From CAYSDL01 sp964429875 (GTDB lineage Bacteria > Fidelibacterota > Marinisomatia > SCGC-AAA003-L08 > D37C17), in the NCBI GenBank assembly GCA_964429875.1, contig CAYSDL010000057.1, positions 1 through 8,193 of the forward strand: a stretch of DNA of 8,193 nucleotides, read 5' to 3'. The notes below the pieces were generated by a model. It saw only the letters and a program-made list of their open reading frames with translations. It was not told the origin of the DNA and did no database searches. This document shows, piece after piece, positions 1-6,039 of the stretch; position 1 is the first letter of the stretch, and each line of letters opens with the position of its first letter. Both the position numbers and the translations under genes were made by a program.

Positions 1-279
1 GATATAGTTTTATCTGCATCAACTACTTCTAAATGAAATAATATCAAATCAAATTGTTTATCAAGATCTTTAATAAATTCAATCTTATTATTAAAAACTT
101 TTATTTTTTTTAAAATTTTATGTGCAGATTCTTTATTTAACCAAAAATTTTCATGAGATGTTAGCTCTTCATTTTTTTCTAATTCAGATCTTATGCTATC
201 AAGGTCAAAGATAACCTCTTATTTCTTTGAATTTTTTAATTAAAATGTTTGCATTTTCAGTATATTCTTGATATTCCAT
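1..279 (-). CDS. prfB: Peptide chain release factor 2, 5' part, with programmed +1 frameshift (3' end beyond window)
   Basis: RF2 releases finished peptides at UAA and UGA codons on the ribosome. The ATG at 279-277 opens a 24-codon frame ending in R21-G22-Y23-L24, then UGA (207-205). Skipping one base (T207) continues with D-L-D-S-I-R-S-E-L-E, and that frame stays open for 68 codons to the window edge. The continuation has the RF2 N-terminal helical pattern: acidic and Leu-rich, an N-F-W motif after it (E. coli has D-V-W there), a Lys-rich helix, and an acidic V-V-D-A-D near the edge. RGYL before an in-frame UGA is the E. coli RF2 arrangement, at almost the same codon number. The GGQ and SPF motifs lie outside the window. 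The start overlaps the folP stop (TAATG), with AGGA at 293-290 as likely ribosome binding site. Expression is expected to be autoregulated: low RF2 stalls at UGA and favours frameshifting. A fortuitous frameshift in a pseudogene is unlikely because the whole recoding signal is intact. Confidence 0.93.
204..219 (-). promoter_or_regulatory. prfB programmed +1 frameshift site with internal Shine-Dalgarno
   Basis: Read on the minus strand the site is AGAGGT-TAT-CTT-TGA-C. The E. coli element is AGGGGG-TAT-CTT-TGA-C, so the slippery CTT (210-208), the UGA stop (207-205), the following C (204) and the three-base spacer are identical. Only the internal Shine-Dalgarno-like stretch differs, retaining AGAGG (219-215). 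In the known mechanism the upstream pairing with 16S rRNA strains the ribosome, the peptidyl-tRNA-Leu slips from CUU to UUU, and UGAC is a poorly terminating context. Function here is inferred from the match. Confidence 0.93.
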
Positions 280-1073
280 TAATTTTTCATCCTATCAATT
301 ATAGAAAGCATATTCTTAGTTTCATTTACATCATGTACACGAACAATATCAGCTCCATTAAAAACACACAATGATGTAACGCCCAATGATGAATAAAGTC
401 TATCTTTAGGAGAATTATTATCAACTGATAAAAATGATTTCCTTGATACACCAATTAAAATTGGACATCCTATATCTTTGAACTTTGATAAATTTAGAAT
501 TATTTTATCATTATCTTTAATTGTTTTTCCAAAACCAATTCCTGGATCAATAATAATATTATTTTCATTCATTCCAATATTTATAGCATAATTTAATCTT
601 TTATCAAAAAAAGATTTTATTTCATCAATAATATTATCATATTTAGGATTATCTTGCATAGTCTTTGGATGTCCTTTCATGTGCATTAATACAATAGGTA
701 CGTCGTACTCACATGCTAAATCAATATTTTTAAAATCTTCACCGCCTCCAGAAATATCATTAATCATTCCAAATCCATTTTCTAGACAATTTTGTATAAT
801 TTTATATTTGTAAGAATCTATAGATAATGTTTTATTGTTAAAATCGATTGATTCAATAATAGATAATCTAGATAATTCATCTTCAATACTAACTGGATCA
901 GAGTATGGTCTTGAAGATTCTGCTCCTATATCAATTATATCAGAGTTCATTAATGATGACAATGAATCTTGAACTTGTTTAGTCTCAAGATATTCACCAC
1001 CATCATAAAATGAATCTGGAGTTATATTTAAAATACCCATTATAAGAGTTTTTTTATTATCTGAAAAATACAA
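279..1073 (-). CDS. folP: Dihydropteroate synthase
   Basis: Condenses 6-hydroxymethyl-dihydropterin diphosphate with p-aminobenzoate to give dihydropteroate in cytoplasmic folate synthesis; it is the sulfonamide target family. The 264-residue TIM barrel carries the family motifs in order: MGILNITPDSFYDGG (12-26), DIGAESSRP (48-56), S-I-D-S (84-87), I-N-D-I-S-G-G (104-110), MHMKGHPKTMQ (130-140), IIDPGIGFGKT (174-184), GVSRKSFL (208-215) with the conserved Ser-Arg-Lys, and RVHDVNET (245-252). Length is normal. The chosen start is TTG (1073-1071): an upstream in-frame stop lies at 1088-1086, and the ATG at 1040-1038 would begin inside the first beta strand. No strong Shine-Dalgarno is visible, so translation is probably coupled to ftsH, whose stop lies five bases upstream. 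The stop codon overlaps the prfB start. The second pterin-binding loop has A-E-S-S where G-E-S-T is usual, a conservative variation. Confidence 0.95.
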   Translation of the reverse strand: MYFSDNKKTLIMGILNITPDSFYDGGEYLETKQVQDSLSSLMNSDIIDIGAESSRPYSDPVSIEDELSRLSIIESIDFNNKTLSIDSYKYKIIQNCLENGFGMINDISGGGEDFKNIDLACEYDVPIVLMHMKGHPKTMQDNPKYDNIIDEIKSFFDKRLNYAINIGMNENNIIIDPGIGFGKTIKDNDKIILNLSKFKDIGCPILIGVSRKSFLSVDNNSPKDRLYSSLGVTSLCVFNGADIVRVHDVNETKNMLSIIDRMKN

Positions 1074-1078
1074 TTGAT

Positions 1079-3037
1079 TTAGTTGTTAGAAGATCTTCTG
1101 CTTTTTTTCTTTGTGGAATCAGGTTTATCATTATCATCAATTATGATTTTTGAGTCTTGTATGCCATTATTTATTATACCAATCATTTCTTTGCCTGTTA
1201 TTGTTTCTTTATCTAATAAAACAGAAGAAATATCATGTAATTGAGTAAGATGTTTATTTAATATATTTGTTGCATTAGATTCAGCATTTGAAACAATTTT
1301 TATAATTTCTCTATCTAATAAAGTTGAAATATTTTCACTAAAGTCTCGAGATTTAGACATTTCTTTACCCAAAAACACCTGCTCATCCTTCTTTCCAAAT
1401 GTTAAAGGCCCAATTTTTTCACTCATCCCCCATTCACATACCATTTTTTTAGCTATATTTGTAGCAACCTCTATATCATTTCCTGCACCAGTTGTTGTAT
1501 CATTGAAAATAATTTTTTCTGCACATCTTCCACCCATTAATATGTCTATACGACCTAAAAGATATTTTTTTGGATAGTTATATCTTTCATGCTCAGGTAA
1601 TTGAGCTGTCAAACCTAATGCCTGTCCACGTGGGATTATTGTGATTTTATGTACAGGATCTGCACCTTTAGTATAATATGCAACTAAGGCATGTCCTGTC
1701 TCATGGTATGCTATAACCTTTTTTTCTTCTGGTGTTAATATCATACTTTTTCTTTCAATGCCCATCATAACTTTATCTTTTGCATTTTCGAAATCTATCA
1801 TCGCAACTTTGGTTTTGTTATTTCTAGCTGCTAATAATGCTGATTCATTTACTAGGTTTTCAATATCAGCACCAGCTAATCCAGGAGTTCCTCTAGCTAT
1901 TGTTTTAAGACACACATTTCTATTTAAAGGTATATTTTTAGTATGAATTTTAAGTATCTGTTCCCTACCATTAATATCAGGAATATCAACAACAATCTGT
2001 CTATCAAACCTACCTGGACGTAATAATGCTTTATCTAATACGTCAGGCCTGTTTGTTGCAGCTAATAATATTACGTTGGAATCCGTATCGAAACCATCCA
2101 TTTCTACCAATATCTGATTTAATGTTTGTTCACGTTCATCATGTCCGCCACCTAACCCTGCCCCTCTATGTCTTCCAACAGCATCTATTTCATCAATAAA
2201 TATTATACTTGGTGAACTTTTTTTTGCTTGTTCAAACAAGTCTCTAACTCTACTTGCCCCAACACCAACAAACATCTCAACAAACTCTGCTCCGCTTATT
2301 ATAAAAAAAGGAACATTTGCTTCACCTGAAACTGCTTTAGCTAATAATGTTTTCCCTGTTCCAGGAGGTCCAAGTAGTAATGCTCCTCTAGGAATCTTTG
2401 CTCCTATCTTTTTATATTTTTTTGAATTTTTTAAAAATTCAACTATTTCTTGCAACTCTGTTTTTGCTTCCTCACAACCTGCAACATGTGAAAATAAAAC
2501 TTTAGGTTTATCAGGAGAAATAATCTTAGCCCTACTTTTAGAAAAGGAAAATATCCCATTTTGTCCAGACATACCACCCTGCATTCTACGCATAATAAAA
2601 AACCAAAAAACAATAATCAGTATCCATGGAGAGAATTGAAGAAGATAATCGGTAAATGTCATAGTTTTATTTTTAATCTCAACATTTATACCAAGGTCTA
2701 TCCATTCTTGAACTACTTCATTAGTCAACTCTGGCAAAATAACTGAAAATTTATCAATTTTCTGACCGGTGTTCTCTTCGATGCATGGGGTCGTCTCTAA
2801 GCAGTCGCCATATAACATTCTTCCCTCAATAAGCATCTTTTCGATATTTTGATATTGATTTTTATGAAGTTTATCAAATTGTGTATAAGTAATTTCAATA
2901 GATCTTGAATTGAGAGTTAAATATTGTAGTACAGAAACTGACATTACAATAATCAAAATCCATAAAACAAAATTACCACCAAATTTTTTCAATAGATTAT
3001 TATTAAAATTATTTTTATTTTTATTTTTCTTAGACAT
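1079..3037 (-). CDS. ftsH: ATP-dependent zinc metalloprotease FtsH
   Basis: Membrane-anchored hexameric AAA+ protease that extracts and degrades unassembled membrane proteins and short-lived regulators. The 652 residues show a Lys/Asn-rich cytoplasmic N-terminus (1-20), a transmembrane helix (about 22-41), an extracytoplasmic domain (about 42-134) with two cysteines (C79, C85), and a second helix (about 136-148). The AAA+ module has Walker A GPPGTGKT (223-230), Walker B IIFIDE (278-283), the pore-loop F-V-G-V (256-259), and the second region of homology with arginine fingers near R340 and R343. The protease domain has the zinc motif HETGH (445-449) and a likely third ligand D521 in G-N-D-I-E-V-A-T. 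A charged Lys/Arg/Ser tail (about 637-652) ends the protein. The ATG at 3037-3035 lies three bases after the hpt stop, with AAGAG as a modest ribosome binding site. All catalytic residues are present, so an active enzyme is expected. Confidence 0.98.
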   Translation of the reverse strand: MSKKNKNKNNFNNNLLKKFGGNFVLWILIIVMSVSVLQYLTLNSRSIEITYTQFDKLHKNQYQNIEKMLIEGRMLYGDCLETTPCIEENTGQKIDKFSVILPELTNEVVQEWIDLGINVEIKNKTMTFTDYLLQFSPWILIIVFWFFIMRRMQGGMSGQNGIFSFSKSRAKIISPDKPKVLFSHVAGCEEAKTELQEIVEFLKNSKKYKKIGAKIPRGALLLGPPGTGKTLLAKAVSGEANVPFFIISGAEFVEMFVGVGASRVRDLFEQAKKSSPSIIFIDEIDAVGRHRGAGLGGGHDEREQTLNQILVEMDGFDTDSNVILLAATNRPDVLDKALLRPGRFDRQIVVDIPDINGREQILKIHTKNIPLNRNVCLKTIARGTPGLAGADIENLVNESALLAARNNKTKVAMIDFENAKDKVMMGIERKSMILTPEEKKVIAYHETGHALVAYYTKGADPVHKITIIPRGQALGLTAQLPEHERYNYPKKYLLGRIDILMGGRCAEKIIFNDTTTGAGNDIEVATNIAKKMVCEWGMSEKIGPLTFGKKDEQVFLGKEMSKSRDFSENISTLLDREIIKIVSNAESNATNILNKHLTQLHDISSVLLDKETITGKEMIGIINNGIQDSKIIIDDNDKPDSTKKKSRRSSNN

Positions 3038-3040
3038 TTT

Positions 3041-3577
3041 TCACTCTTTTAATATATATATATCATCTAACTCCCTAAATAAATTATTAATATCCATGCC
3101 ATATCCAATAACATATTTATCAGGGATTTCAAAGCAATACCATTCACATAGATTTTTAGATTCTGTTTTTACTAACAATGATAGAACTTTCAAAGTTACA
3201 TCTAAATGCTTTTGTGAAATATATTTTTTCATCTCTTTAATTGTTTTCCCACTATCAATTATATCGTCAACTAATAAAATATTTTTATATTTAATATCAA
3301 AATTTAATCTGGTATCTTTTTTAAAATTTATTTTTCCTCTTTTCATCCCCTTATATGATGACACTTTTAACATATGTACATCAAAATCAATTAGTATGTG
3401 CTTAATTAATTCATTCAATGTAGGCAAACAACCATCTAAAAGACCTATTATATGTAGCCCTTCATTTTGATACATCTTATTAATATTATTTGATAAATCT
3501 TTTATTTTTGAGATGATTTTTCTATGTTCAATATATTTTATGAAAGATAAGTTATTATATTTAATTACATCATCCAC
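3041..3577 (-). CDS. hpt: Hypoxanthine-guanine phosphoribosyltransferase
   Basis: Transfers the phosphoribosyl group of PRPP to hypoxanthine and/or guanine in purine salvage. The 178-residue protein has the type I PRTase fold signature LLVDDIIDSGKT (101-112), in which D108 matches the catalytic Asp. The pyrophosphate-binding loop is G-L-L-D-G (45-49), where L-K-G is common. V-K-T (136-138) supplies the purine-contacting Lys, and FEIPDKYVIGYGMD (149-162) is the HPRT-specific C-terminal block, with W146 stacking on the base where human HPRT has Phe. The start is GTG (3577-3575), sharing its first G with the tilS stop (TAGTG), which suggests coupled translation; no strong Shine-Dalgarno is visible. 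Location between tilS and ftsH is the classic hpt position in several phyla and supports the assignment. Base preference (hypoxanthine, guanine or xanthine) cannot be read from the sequence. Confidence 0.93.
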   Translation of the reverse strand: MDDVIKYNNLSFIKYIEHRKIISKIKDLSNNINKMYQNEGLHIIGLLDGCLPTLNELIKHILIDFDVHMLKVSSYKGMKRGKINFKKDTRLNFDIKYKNILLVDDIIDSGKTIKEMKKYISQKHLDVTLKVLSLLVKTESKNLCEWYCFEIPDKYVIGYGMDINNLFRELDDIYILKE

Positions 3578-4905
3578 TACTTAGTCCATTTAAGTTTTAA
3601 GCTATCGTTAGTTAAGTTATAATTGAATATATTAGGTATAGAAACAATTTCATCAATTGAATTAACAAATATGGGTATTGTCAATTTATCTATAATTGAC
3701 AATTTATTATTAATAAATATTTTTTTTAATTTAACGTTAGATTTATAATAATCTAAAAAACAAAAATCTCCAGGCCTCCAATATCTTATAAATATATCTT
3801 TATTTTTATCAGATAATGGAATTGTTATATTGTAGTCATTAGCATTCTTTTCTATTGTAGCATTATTGAATAATCTAATAGGACTTTTTGACATTTTTAT
3901 TTTTTCAATTTTCTTTAACCTTTTTATGCATTTATAGTAATCAGTTAGTAAAATAAAATGATATTTTCTATCCATCAAAATTAATATTTCAGAATTTAAA
4001 TAAAACTTTGCTCCTGATTTAGCATCTTTTAAAAATCTGTAAAGATTATTCCAATGAGAAAAGCTAGCATAAGTATTTATATTAAACTTTTTTAAGAAAA
4101 TTTGATAAAATAATTTAAAATCATTGATATTGTATTTTCTCAATATATTGTTGTTTATCGAATAGCAAGATTTATTATTCTTAATAGTAAATAATTTAAT
4201 GTTTATAGCTATATCATCAGATATTATGGCAAACTTCTTTTTAGAATTATTTGCTTCTTTTAGAAGCTTTAAATCTATAGAGAGATTTTTTTTTCTCTTA
4301 CTTGGTAATAAGTGATGCCTGACTTTATTTCTTAAAAATGTTATATCTTTATTAGTTTCATCTTCAATCCACAATAAATTATTTTTGTTAGCATATTTAT
4401 AAAGTTCATCTTTTTTTATTTTTAAGAGAGGTCTGGATAATTTATTATTGTTTTCTCTAATCCCCATCATTGATACCCAGCTAGCTTTATAAATATACTT
4501 CATCATAAACAATGTTTCAATTTGATCATCATAATGATGTGCAGTTAATATTGTATTTATATTATATATCTCCGCATATTTATATAATATATTATAACGA
4601 TATAAACGAGCTTTATGCTCAAAGTTTTTTCCATCCATAACAACAGTTCTTAATATCAACTTATTATTATATTTTACAGCTAATTTTTTACAGAGGAGTT
4701 CAGCTTCATCTGATAGTTTGTGTACTTTATAATTAACGTGAAGAAGATATATTTTTACTTTAGAATTTCTGAATTTTTTATTAACTAAATCTAAAAGTAC
4801 AACACTATCTACTCCACCAGATAATGAAAGTAATATTTTTGGTTCTTTATTTTTGTTTTTATTTAATTTTAACTTAAATAGAAAATTTATATTATTTTCA
4901 ATAAT
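3577..4905 (-). CDS. tilS: tRNA(Ile)-lysidine synthase, probable ATT start
   Basis: Uses ATP and lysine to convert C34 of the CAU-anticodon tRNA-Ile to lysidine, changing decoding from AUG to AUA; normally essential. With the ATT at 4905-4903 as start the protein has 442 residues, normal for the family. Motifs: PP-loop SGGVDS (29-34), H-V-N-Y (about 60), the A-R...R-Y block (near 99-104), TAHHYDDQIET (121-131), RPLLKIKKDEL (158-168), WIEDETNKD (179-187), RNKVRHHLLP (192-201), and the C-terminal tRNA-binding region with IRYWRPGD (373-380) and V-K-L-K-K-I-F. No ATG, GTG or TTG lies between the upstream in-frame stop (4917-4915) and the PP-loop. The first common start, TTG at 4659-4657, would delete the ATP-binding loop and 82 residues. 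The ATT is seven bases after GAGG. Alternatives are the ATA at 4911-4909 or a sequencing indel near the start. Identity is certain; only the start is in doubt. It begins two bases after the upstream gene's stop and overlaps hpt by one base. Confidence 0.9.
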   Translation of the reverse strand: MIENNINFLFKLKLNKNKNKEPKILLSLSGGVDSVVLLDLVNKKFRNSKVKIYLLHVNYKVHKLSDEAELLCKKLAVKYNNKLILRTVVMDGKNFEHKARLYRYNILYKYAEIYNINTILTAHHYDDQIETLFMMKYIYKASWVSMMGIRENNNKLSRPLLKIKKDELYKYANKNNLLWIEDETNKDITFLRNKVRHHLLPSKRKKNLSIDLKLLKEANNSKKKFAIISDDIAINIKLFTIKNNKSCYSINNNILRKYNINDFKLFYQIFLKKFNINTYASFSHWNNLYRFLKDAKSGAKFYLNSEILILMDRKYHFILLTDYYKCIKRLKKIEKIKMSKSPIRLFNNATIEKNANDYNITIPLSDKNKDIFIRYWRPGDFCFLDYYKSNVKLKKIFINNKLSIIDKLTIPIFVNSIDEIVSIPNIFNYNLTNDSLKLKWTK

Positions 4906-4907
4906 TT

Positions 4908-5978
4908 CTATACCTCATCAAAAAACAAAGGTTTTAGGCATTGTATTTTATCTTCATAAGAATGAGGATATAAAAACCATTCTGTAATAGCTAATGAACT
5001 AAGTATAGAATTACCATCTTGAGGAGTAAAACAAAATCCAGTTATTTCATTTTTATTTTTAACACTTAATGAAGGGACTGATACAACAGCTTGATTCAAG
5101 ATCCTTCCGAAATGTCCATGATCTCGGCCAAATGAAAAAACTTCATTAGCATTAACTTTATCAGTTAAGGCTATTCTATCATTTAATTCTAATTTATCAA
5201 TTATTTTGGGCACACTAGTTTCTTCCTTTACAATTAACTTAAAATGTAATATATGCATGTACTGTGAATTAACTTTCATGGCAGAAGAATACAAATCAAG
5301 TTTTAATCCTAAAGTATTAAATAATGAATATGCATCTTGAGCATGGTGAGTTCCAAATACATCATTACTATGAGTACCAACTTGAGGAGAAGGAACAAAG
5401 CTTGATGATTGACTTAGATCATTTGATCTTCTAATCAATACAAATCGTCCTTGAATTAAATTTTCATCATCACCATCTAATCCTAAAGTATTAACAATTG
5501 TAGATAGATTGTGTGTATTGCATGAGACAACCTGAATAAATTTATCCTCACCGCTAATTAATGCTTCATCATTTATTCCTCTTGCATATTTTTTACCAAA
5601 ACCATTCTCACTACCCTGCGCAACAAAACCTAAAGTATTGTTTAAATATTTTTCATAATATTTATTTTTATTTTCATGGCCAAACCCTGAAGGAGTACAG
5701 TCAATTACTACAGATGCTCTATTAATTGCTTCTTCTGTAGAAAATTCAGCTTTAAGTCCAATATTATTAAAACCATCAAATTTGTCTTCATGTGTAGTAA
5801 GTCTTGCTCCACGTTTATTTATTAAACTTACAACTTTTGATTTATCTGTAGTTAAAGGTGTATTCTTATGAAATGTAACTTCATCAATACCCAGATTTTC
5901 TTTAAAATCACATAATAATCCGATAAGGGGCTCACCTATAGTTCCTGTTCCTACAACATGCACTATCTTTCTTGACAT
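4908..5978 (-). CDS. Type II (archaeal-type) glyceraldehyde-3-phosphate dehydrogenase
   Basis: Predicted to oxidise glyceraldehyde 3-phosphate with NAD(P) and phosphate, or run in reverse in gluconeogenesis. The 356-residue protein opens with a Rossmann motif V-G-T-G-T-I-G (9-15), then V-V-I-D-C-T-P (90-96) and V-A-Q-G-S-E (119-124). V-V-S-C-N-T (150-155) carries the presumed catalytic C153, followed by V-L-I-R-R-S-N-D (180-187), Q-Y-M-H-I-L-H (239-245) with H242 in the place of the archaeal catalytic His, and F-S-F-G-R-D (281-286). These match the archaeal GAPDH pattern (VVSCNT, VRRAAD, LMHMHT, E-Y-G-R-D) and not the common bacterial form (S-C-T-T-N). The ATG at 5978-5976 is preferred because AGGAG sits five bases upstream; a GTG two codons earlier lies inside that site. 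A 61-nt gap separates it from the upstream ligase gene, and tilS follows two bases after its stop. Substrate is inferred from family resemblance; another phosphorylating aldehyde dehydrogenase activity is possible. Confidence 0.78.
   Translation of the reverse strand: MSRKIVHVVGTGTIGEPLIGLLCDFKENLGIDEVTFHKNTPLTTDKSKVVSLINKRGARLTTHEDKFDGFNNIGLKAEFSTEEAINRASVVIDCTPSGFGHENKNKYYEKYLNNTLGFVAQGSENGFGKKYARGINDEALISGEDKFIQVVSCNTHNLSTIVNTLGLDGDDENLIQGRFVLIRRSNDLSQSSSFVPSPQVGTHSNDVFGTHHAQDAYSLFNTLGLKLDLYSSAMKVNSQYMHILHFKLIVKEETSVPKIIDKLELNDRIALTDKVNANEVFSFGRDHGHFGRILNQAVVSVPSLSVKNKNEITGFCFTPQDGNSILSSLAITEWFLYPHSYEDKIQCLKPLFFDEV
4913..4916 (-). promoter_or_regulatory. tilS ribosome binding site (GAGG)
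   Basis: On the minus strand GAGG lies within the last codons of the upstream dehydrogenase gene and is followed by seven bases and then ATT (4905-4903). The spacing is near optimal for a Shine-Dalgarno, and no other start-like codon is in the tilS frame at a suitable distance. This site therefore decides the start of tilS. It has not been tested, and in this position it also encodes part of the upstream protein. Confidence 0.6.
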
Positions 5979-6039
5979 TTTCACTCCTAAGTATTTATCT
6001 TTGATATCAACTTTACTAATTTAAAAAAAAGAATAATTA
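5979..6039 (-). other. 61-nt intergenic gap between ligase and GAPDH genes
   Basis: This is the only gap longer than five bases. On the minus strand it holds a run of eight T, a 10-bp perfect palindrome TTGATATCAA (6001-6010) and the GAPDH ribosome binding site. A TATAAT hexamer (6044-6039) straddles the ligase stop, but no convincing -35 box lies 17 bases upstream. There is no G+C-rich hairpin, so no intrinsic terminator can be supported. An internal promoter for the GAPDH-tilS-hpt-ftsH-folP-prfB group is possible but unproven in such AT-rich DNA. Confidence 0.4.
5984..5988 (-). promoter_or_regulatory. Ribosome binding site of the type II GAPDH gene (AGGAG)
   Basis: The minus strand reads TTAGGAGTGAAAATG. 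AGGAG is five bases from the ATG at 5978-5976. The alternative GTG at 5984-5982 uses the last G of the Shine-Dalgarno and so cannot be served by it. This is the best-formed ribosome binding site in the window and it follows the only sizeable intergenic gap, consistent with independent strong initiation here. Confidence 0.8.

Noticed and set aside
205..279. Independent 24-residue small protein or leader peptide
   Set aside because: Its end R-G-Y-L-UGA-C and the continuation in the +1 frame identify it as the first part of prfB.
3052..3062. Short alternating AT run as a regulatory repeat
   Set aside because: It encodes the D-D-I-Y-I-L-K-E end of hpt in frame and is explained by codon use in an AT-rich genome.
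2910..3470. Plus-strand open frame of 186 codons
   Set aside because: It lies antisense to ftsH and hpt, whose motifs are unambiguous. Its composition (Phe/Leu/Ser/Ile-rich) is what the complement of Lys/Asn/Asp/Glu-rich coding gives, and it has no recognisable domain. The plus-strand frames at 1758-1946, 2561-2746 and 7247-7675 are rejected for the same reason.
4657..4659. TTG as the start of tilS
   Set aside because: It would remove 82 in-frame upstream residues containing the PP-loop SGGVDS and the H-V-N motif, leaving no ATP-binding site, although coding sequence clearly continues upstream.
3577..4917. tilS as a 5'-decayed pseudogene
   Set aside because: All family motifs are intact in one open frame of normal length and the gene is usually essential. 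Only a common start codon is missing.
5982..5984. GTG start for the type II GAPDH gene
   Set aside because: It overlaps the AGGAG Shine-Dalgarno; the ATG two codons downstream has correct spacing.
6001..6010. TTGATATCAA palindrome as an operator
   Set aside because: A single 10-bp AT-rich palindrome with no second copy nearby and no regulator gene in the window is weak evidence.
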